Positions 57,627-64,000 of a stretch of DNA of 64,000 bases are shown one piece after another (positions within the stretch are counted from its first letter, which is position 1; every line of letters begins with the position of its first letter). Origin of the DNA: Batkoa obscura (taxonomy: Eukaryota; Entomophthoromycota; Entomophthoromycetes; Entomophthorales; Batkoaceae); the NCBI GenBank assembly GCA_030770535.1, contig JASVEC010000069.1:41725-105724 (forward strand), given 5' to 3'. The position numbers and the translations under genes are program-made. The notes under the pieces were generated by a model that saw only the letters and a list, made by a program, of their open reading frames with translations, made no database searches and was not told where the DNA came from.

Positions 57627-58543
57627 TTGTTTTTTTTAAATTAAAAAGTGAACTTATCAATTTTTGAGTTAAATAGTATCATATTTTATTCTTACGTTTA
57701 TCCGAATTGATTAATTTTTGGAGTTTAGTTGCGGGTAGAAATTTTATGCTTATTTAGTATCATTAGTTTATCCTTATAATAAAGGTAGTAATGTAATAAC
57801 TACATGCTATTTTATACTAAAAGTTAAAGCTTAATATGAAAAAATAAGTAATAGTAAATAAACATACCATTGTAAAGTCACTTTTTTATAAAGTGAAGGC
57901 CATAAAATTATTATAAAATTTTATTAATTATATTTCTCATTTAAGAGTTTAACTAGATAATTTTTATTAGCTTTTAGGCTTCACAAAAGTAAATAAAATA
58001 TGAGACGAAAAGGATATCTCATTTTAGATGAAACTTTGTCCAGTTTCTTCAAATAAGTTTCAACTAAACAAATTAGCGTAAAAATAATTTGTTTCTTACC
58101 TGATATTAATTGTTAACATAATACATAAAAATCAAATTAAAGCGCTAGGTTGTAAGATTTTTTACAAAGTTATCTTTACTTGAAATGTGAATTTTATTTT
58201 TAAAGTAGTTAGTAGATTTTTTTTTGCTAAAAATATTCTGATAATTACGGTTAAGCTCAGAAAAAATGCTATATATGAATAGTGGTGTATTGTTTAATAG
58301 TTGTATATTAGCATATATGTTGCATATAATGAATAATTAATTAAAATTAATTATAAAGTTTGATAGCTTACAGGTTACTATTTAATATGACTTGAGAATT
58401 TACTAACGAAACAATTTCTCAAACTGAACAAATAACTAATCCAATAAAATCAAAGATTGAAGGTTTAATATTACAAATAGTGCCTATTTTTAGCATAAAC
58501 AGTAGTAAACTATTTTTTAGCATTTATTTTTTATACTTTTAAA
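57627..58543. other. Divergent promoter region, 917 bp
   Basis: Between the Dap1 and kinase genes. AT-rich; no gene, MITE or clear element recognised. Confidence 0.4.
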
Positions 58544-60219
58544 ATGGATAATTTCTTAGAAAGGATAAATAATGAGGCTAACACCCAATTTACTAAAGCT
58601 CAGGCAAGCTTTGAGCAGTTTTATAAAAAAGAGAATCAGGCCGAAAGTGATCAAAATCAACAGGCTGAACCTATTCAAACTATTTTATATCCTGGTACTT
58701 TAAAAACTAACCAAATTTATACCATTGAAGGGTACCAAGTTCAGTTGTTGAAATTTTTAGCCGAGGGTACCTATGCTCATGTTTATTTGGCTGCTGTAAC
58801 GCAAATGCCTGTAGATCTCAAGCTAAATAGTAATAAGATGGTACTTAAAAGAGTAGTTATTAGTGATAATAATGAATTGGAAAAATTGAAAAATGAAATT
58901 AAGTTCATGGTAATTTAAGTTAGAAAATAATATATAAATATATAAACTATATTAGAAATCATTAAGTGGAAATATGAATATTGTAGACTATTATGCTTCT
59001 ACGATCCACCCTTTACGAGATGGGTCTGGTTCTTATGAAGCTTTTATTTTAATGGAGTATTGTTCAGGTAATTTAAATTAACATGAATAATAATTTTTAC
59101 ATTTATATCATTATTATTAGATGGCACTTTATTTGATTTAATGAAGTCAAGGGAACCAGTATTTTTTAATGAAAAAGAGATTCTATTCTTATTTCATGAT
59201 ATATGCATGGTATTTGTTATTATCCTTAATTTGACTAATACTAACTTTTCATCAAGGGTGTCGCTGCGATGCATTATCATAAACCTGCTATAGTACATAG
59301 GGATATAAAGGTAGGTACAGTATATACAAGTAATATATTTATTTATTAAATTTAATTAGGTTGAGAATGTATTAATTAGCTATAATAAGCGTTTTAAATT
59401 GTGTGATTTTGGTTCAGGGACTACCGAAATTATACCTCCAAACACTTCATTACCAGTAGCTAAAGCAACACAATTAGAAATCGAACTTGACTCATGTACA
59501 ACCTTACAATATAGGGCACCAGAAACTATTGATCTTTATATGAGACGAGGTTTAGGAGAAAAGATGGACATATGGGCTTTGGGAATCTTACTGTATAAAC
59601 TATGCTATTTTATTACGCCTTTCGAAGAAGTTGGGAAGTTGGCTATATTGAATTGCAAGTTTGAATTTCCAGCAAAGCCAATGATACCCAATCCTATATT
59701 AAAATTGATTAACGATATGCTCCAAGAAGATCCATTGCAAAGACCTAATATTTACCAAATTGTTTTACAAGTTTCAAAGCTGAGAAATGTCCCATGTAAT
59801 CTTAAAGAGGTAATTATTACATTTTATTTCATAAAAATCCATTTAATTAAAATAAAATAAAATAATTTTAGAAGATAGATACATATAAACAAGAAGTACA
59901 AGTACAGCCAAAGGAGGTAATTCCGCCTGCAACCCAAACCCATGAAATTAAAAAAGCAGCTATTTACCCACCAACCAATCAATTTGATTTTCAGACTGAA
60001 AATATAGTACCTATGCGTCGAGGAAGACCAAGTAGAAACAAAAATAAAATTAACCCGAGTGAGTTATTAAAGAGCAGTGATTTGCCTAGTATTTCTACTA
60101 CTACTACAACAACCATAAATAATACTGATACCTTATTTTCCTCAAGAGAAGTTGACCCTTTTGAAATGTTGGTTAACAACGCCGATGAGGAGTCTAGTAA
60201 TACTGCTTTGAGAAAATAG
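58544..60219 (+). CDS. Ser/Thr kinase of the NAK family (Ark1/Prk1/AAK1-like)
   Basis: Six exons (58544-58909, 58956-59067, 59121-59209, 59257-59310, 59360-59809, 59872-60219) give 472 aa. The kinase domain covers about residues 65-360: Gly loop LAEGTYAHVYLA, lysine in MVLKRVV, EYCSDGTLFDLM, catalytic loop IVHRDIKVENVL, KLCDFGSGTTE (DFG), TLQYRAPETIDLY (APE) and KMDIWALGILLYKLCY. HRDIKxENxL, DFGSxT and the long activation loop are NAK hallmarks; yeast Ark1/Prk1 and animal AAK1/GAK regulate actin patches and clathrin-adaptor endocytosis. The C-terminal 110 residues are a Pro/Gln/Ser/Thr-rich tail with MRRGRPSRNKNKINPSELL and DPFEMLVNN, a DPF motif of the kind that binds adaptor ears. A MITE lies 59 bp after the stop. 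Confidence 0.9.
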
Positions 60220-60278
60220 TTGGTTTTGTTATTATACAATAAATAAATAATATATGTGTGTTAATTATTCATAAAATA

Positions 60279-60379
60279 TATGGGGATGTGTTTTTTTGTT
60301 TAAGAATTTTACTACAATCTTTCCACTCAAATAGCGCTTAAAAAATGGAAAATAATGAAACCAAAAAAACATCACCATA
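60279..60379 (+). mobile_element. MITE copy (forward) in the 3' flank of the kinase gene
   Basis: TATGGGGATGT...ACATCACCATA; close enough to the stop codon to lie in the transcript's 3' end. Confidence 0.85.
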
Positions 60380-60601
60380 TAGTATTATTTAATAAAAATT
60401 AATGTTATTTCGATATTTTCTAACAACTTTTAATTTGTTTTAATGTCAAACATTCGATATTAAAATAACTAAATATAGTAAAAAGATTGGCATTAAGGAA
60501 GGTAGAGTCCACAACAGTTGAAAAAGAGAAATGATGACGTAAATCCAAAAAAAAATGACACCAAGTGATCACAAAAACAAATATACTATAAAAACAAAAG
60601 G

Positions 60602-62975
60602 ATGGAAACTGTAATATTTTATAATTTAAAAAATATGATTACAGACTATTCTTCCCAACAAGCTATTGATTTAGCAGTCAATCGAAAAACTAAAACCTTC
60701 AATGAAGATGAGTTAAGCTGTTTGATTTATGATTCTAAACAAAACTTGGAGCATATACTAAAGCTTACAAATATTGTTGAAAAGGATCGCGCTTTTAATA
60801 AGGAAAAGCTTATCTATATGGATAGGAAAGAAGTAATGATATAATTTTTAAATACATACGTGTAGTTAATGGTTTGTTTCTAGGCCATACAGTGGAATTT
60901 TAATGTAGCTAAAAGGATTCTTGAGCTAAAAGCGATATATAGCCTGAGTGATGAAGATGTTAACATTATAATATCAATTATTGATGTACCTAATCCTGTA
61001 AGTATAAATTTATGTATGCAGAACATATGTTAATTACGATAACTAGTTATACCTTCACAGCATATTTGTAAACGCTGTAAACACTCAAATGGATTCTATT
61101 CAAAATAAGCCTTGGTTAGACAAAATTAATCAGTTTAAAGTACTAGGATGGTAATATCAAAATAAAAATAGTTTACTGTTCTTATTAAATTGAACTAGTT
61201 ATGCACAAACCGAACTAGGTCATGGCAGTGCACTATCTAATTTGGAAACCACTGCCACTTACGATCCAACCAGTGATTCCTTTATTATCCATTCCCCAAC
61301 TATTAGCGTAATTGAATCGTACTGTTATAATACAAATACAATAACTCAATGTTTACTATAGTCGGCTAAATTTTGGCCTGGAGGCTTAGCGAATTTCAGT
61401 AACCATTGTTTGCTTTATGCACAATTGTATATCAAGGGCAAGTGCTATGGACCCCATGGTTTATAGTACCATTAAGGTCCATTGAAAATAATAGTATCCT
61501 ACCAGGTATTAAACTATATGACATTGGGCCTAAAATGGGGTTTGCTACAGTAGATAATGGTAAACTTTAATTTTTTATTGTGAATTACAGTTTTATCATT
61601 TATATTATAGGCTGTGCTATGTTTAACCAAGTAAAGATACCACGAGAAAATATGTTGATGAAGTTTTCAAAAGTGGACGAAAACGGTATTTACACAAGTC
61701 CGCCTCACTCCAAATTGGTATATGCTGTAATGGTAAGTCCTTTGAGCTCTTATATAATTCAATTATCAACTTTATAGACCGGAACCAGGGTAATGGTAAT
61801 AGAAGGAGCATGGATTCCATTAGCACGAACCTGCGTGATAGCGCTAAGATACAGTTTAGTACGTCGCCAAGGTTCACAACCGAATAGTATAAAGCAAGAA
61901 CCACAAATCATCAACTATATTACAGTCCAATATAAGTTATTTACTTTATTAGCTTCCGTGTTTGCATTAAATTTAGTATCAAAATGGATGAAAGAAGTTT
62001 ATAAGAAAATGATAAACAAAATCCAAGTTGATGGAGATGTGTCTTTATTAGGCAGCTCTCATGCCATTTCAACTGCTTTGAAAGTGTACACCACCCAAAT
62101 TAGTGCGGATGGCGTTGAAATTGCTAGAAGAACTTTGGGTGGACATGGGTAATTTTGATTTTTACATTTGATTATATACTAATAACGATCAATACTAGTT
62201 ATTTGGCCTCTTCCAATATGCCTAATTTAGTTAATACTACTGTTGCTTCAATGACATATGAAGGAGATAACAGTTTACTAACTCAACAAACAGCAAGATA
62301 TTTAGTAAAACAGTATAAAAAAATCATTAACAGAGATGAAGATATTGACTATATAGTTAAGGAGTTTAAAGATATCAAAGCTGAAAAAAGTAAAGTGTCT
62401 GTAATAAGTTCCAGCTTGGAATTAAATCCTACTAGCTTGATTCAATTATTTTCATCAAGACTTTATTCCCAATTAAATGAGTTTTACCAATTGAATATGC
62501 AAACTAAATTTGAATTATTAAATTTAGAGTCTATCAAGTTATCCGATGCTTTTGCTCAATATTTGACCGTTACTCAATTTTATCAACAAATCCAACAATA
62601 TGAATCTCAGTCCGTCTTCCCAGTCTTAACTGTTTTGTTTAAATTTATTCTATCCACACTTTATTATCCAATTTAAGTGAATTTTTTCAATATGAATTAC
62701 TAAGTCCATCCCAAATCCCATTATTACAAGCTAAGCTCAAGAGTCTATTTAAAGTGTTAGTACCTAACGTAGCCACTATTTTGGATGCTTTCCAGTTTTC
62801 TGATTTCACTTTAAATTCTTCTCTCGGTTTAAAGCAGGGTAATGTTTATGAAAAAATGTTTAAGGATTTAGAAGCTAATCCTTTGAACTCGGATCAACAG
62901 TTTAAAAATGAGCTTTCTAGAGTTATTAACCAGATCACTCATTTAGACATTTTGGGGTTAAAAAATAAACTTTAA
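60602..62975 (+). CDS. POX1: Peroxisomal acyl-CoA oxidase, with two apparent 1-nt frameshifts
   Basis: Exon order follows acyl-CoA oxidase: the N-terminal helical domain ([18 protein letters not shown]..., then [34 protein letters not shown]), the FAD-binding core [24 protein letters not shown] then [71 protein letters not shown], and the C-terminal domain ending LGLKNKL. The last tripeptide NKL fits a peroxisomal PTS1. Two places change frame by one lost base: after KCYGP (about 61452-61462, at a CCCC run), where the sequence resumes as [12 protein letters not shown], and near 62640-62650 (AAATTTATT), where it resumes as [16 protein letters not shown]. Both are at homopolymers. Either an assembly error or early inactivation explains this. 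It catalyses the first step of peroxisomal beta-oxidation. Confidence 0.85.
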
Positions 62976-63287
62976 TTTTTTCATACAATTTTAATGATCA
63001 ACTAACCATGATCTTTTTTCTATACCAAAATTAAGTCAATAGTTCGCCTCATACTTTATATCATTTTCCATATTGCTAAAGTTTAAAAGATGACTCTATT
63101 TTAACTTAAATATAATTTATAAACCTAAATCGAAATCTAACAATAATTATTAAATATGAAAAAATGGATTTGATATCAACCTTTCGTTGTCATATTGATC
63201 TTACTTTTGGTTTCAAAAGTTAACATTATAAAAAATTTAATAAATAGCAGTTACATATTAGATATAACAAAAGGTTTTGATTACAAT
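62976..63287. other. AT-rich spacer
   Basis: Nothing recognised after the oxidase gene. Confidence 0.4.
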
Positions 63288-63390
63288 TTGGGGATGTTTT
63301 TTTTGTTTCATTATTTTTTTCATTTTTTAAGCGCTATTTGAGTAGGAAAAGTGTTAGTAAAACTCTCAAATAATAAAATACATCTCCATT
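63288..63390 (-). mobile_element. MITE copy (reverse)
   Basis: TTTGGGGATGT...ACATCTCCATT with core TTTTTTAAGCGCTATTTGAG; ends slightly diverged. Confidence 0.8.
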
Positions 63391-63606
63391 TCTTGTCACA
63401 AATATTGGTCGTAATCAAGGTAAATTAGGGATCACTTTACTAAATTTTGTTTGTTCGAATAGAATCAATTTTTAAGTAATAAGTCAATAATAAATGGACA
63501 GAAGCTTATTAACGTGTTTTAGCTAATTAAAAATTAAACCCTGCACTAATTCTAACTTCCTTGACTCCAATACCAACCTTCCTAACCTTAACTTTAGCCT
63601 TTGCTA

Positions 63607-63706
63607 TATGGGGATGTATTTTTATGTTAATTTTACTAATAAATTTTCCATTTAAATAGTGCTTAAAAGATAGAAAAAGTAATGAAGCCAGAAAAACACC
63701 CCCCAA
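63607..63706 (+). mobile_element. MITE copy (forward)
   Basis: TATGGGGATGT at the left, diverged right end (ACACCCCCCAATT), core CCATTTAAATAGTGCTTAAAAG. Confidence 0.8.
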
Positions 63707-63924
63707 TTAATAGTCTAAAAAACCATAAATTAATTTCAAAATAATATATAAAGTTAAATATAAAGTTTTTAAATAATGATTATTATTGATTCAATTAAAT
63801 GATTTTGCTATTAAAATTAAACATGTTTCATAAGTTTATATATAATTAAAATTTATTATAAATACTTTTAACAAACTTATTATATCTCTTAACTATATTA
63901 TTTTTCATTAACATTTTTATATAA

Positions 63925-64000
63925 TGTGAAATCTGATACTCAGTGATTGGAGTCAATAACAGCTGTTGCTTGGTTGATTAGACTGTAAGTCGAAAGGTCT
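63925..64000 (-). mobile_element. LTR-like repeat, copy L5, cut by the window end
   Basis: TGTGAAATCTGATACTCAG and the following 57 bp align with the start of L2 (AGTGATTGGAGTCAATAACA). The rest lies outside the window, so it is unknown whether this copy is solo or bounds a longer element. Confidence 0.75.

Noticed and set aside
61010-61110. A further frameshift in the acyl-CoA oxidase before NAVNTQMDS
   Set aside because: Using the acceptor ending in AACTAG puts [11 protein letters not shown] in frame, so no break is needed there.
1-64000. Reassigned stop codons (TAA/TAG as Gln)
   Set aside because: Suggested by relics in which stops fall at Gln sites, but live genes use CAA/CAG for Gln and terminate at TAA, so mutation is the better explanation.
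1-64000. CRISPR arrays, prokaryotic operons, bacterial or plasmid sequence
   Set aside because: Spliceosomal introns occur throughout; no spaced direct repeats or ribosome-binding sites.

Overview
The window looks like nuclear DNA of an early-diverging (non-Dikarya) fungus with a very AT-rich genome. Almost every host gene is cut by short introns of about 45-60 nt (donor GTAAG/GTAA, acceptor TAG). The gene content is fungal: pyruvate decarboxylase, pantothenate synthetase, peroxisomal acyl-CoA oxidase, a Brc1/Rtt107-like BRCT protein and an LPMO-like secreted protein. Several genes are absent from most ascomycete and basidiomycete yeasts (a Josephin protease, an MT-A70 methyltransferase, relics of an SRA-YDG protein). 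An Entomophthoromycotina/Zoopagomycota-type fungus (Conidiobolus-like) is my best guess, but this is inference from gene content and base composition only.

Layout. 1-1300: decayed coding remnants. 1.3-9.7 kb: mitochondrial ribosomal protein uS5m, a WD40 protein and the largest subunit of RNA polymerase I. 10.4-19.0 kb: a graveyard of four same-strand F-box-like gene copies of about 1.38 kb each, threaded with about 105-bp MITEs. 19.6-21.0 kb: LPMO-like secreted protein. 21.1-22.2 kb: dead SRA-YDG gene. 22.7-25.5 kb: nested repeats, including a 1075-bp near-perfect palindrome. 26.0-33.4 kb: kelch membrane protein, TAF9, Vps20/CHMP6, LYAR-like zinc finger protein, and two tandem DUF1295 membrane enzymes. 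35.8-48.3 kb: eL37, MT-A70 protein, Josephin protease, Hub1/UBL5, membrane glutaredoxin, pyruvate decarboxylase, an unknown 68-aa protein, NADH-cytochrome b5 reductase, mitochondrial NDP kinase. 48.9-51.8 kb: pogo/Fot1 transposase relic, four MITEs, a partial LTR-like repeat and a fifth F-box relic. 52.3-63.0 kb: Brc1/Rtt107-like protein, pantothenate synthetase, Dap1/PGRMC-type protein, NAK-family kinase, acyl-CoA oxidase. 63.2-64.0 kb: two more MITEs and the start of another LTR-like copy.

The live genes are housekeeping and not an operon-like system. The two most unusual layers are (i) the repeat ecology: a TA-flanked MITE family with 17 whole or nearly whole copies and two interrupted ones, invaded by a 464-482-bp TG...CA-ended repeat and in one place doubled into a large palindrome; and (ii) the decay pattern: dead genes carry stops largely where Gln or Trp is expected, i.e. 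CpA to TpA changes, resembling repeat-induced or methylation-driven mutation. The MT-A70 gene with a changed DPPW motif and the dead SRA gene add a nucleic-acid-methylation theme.
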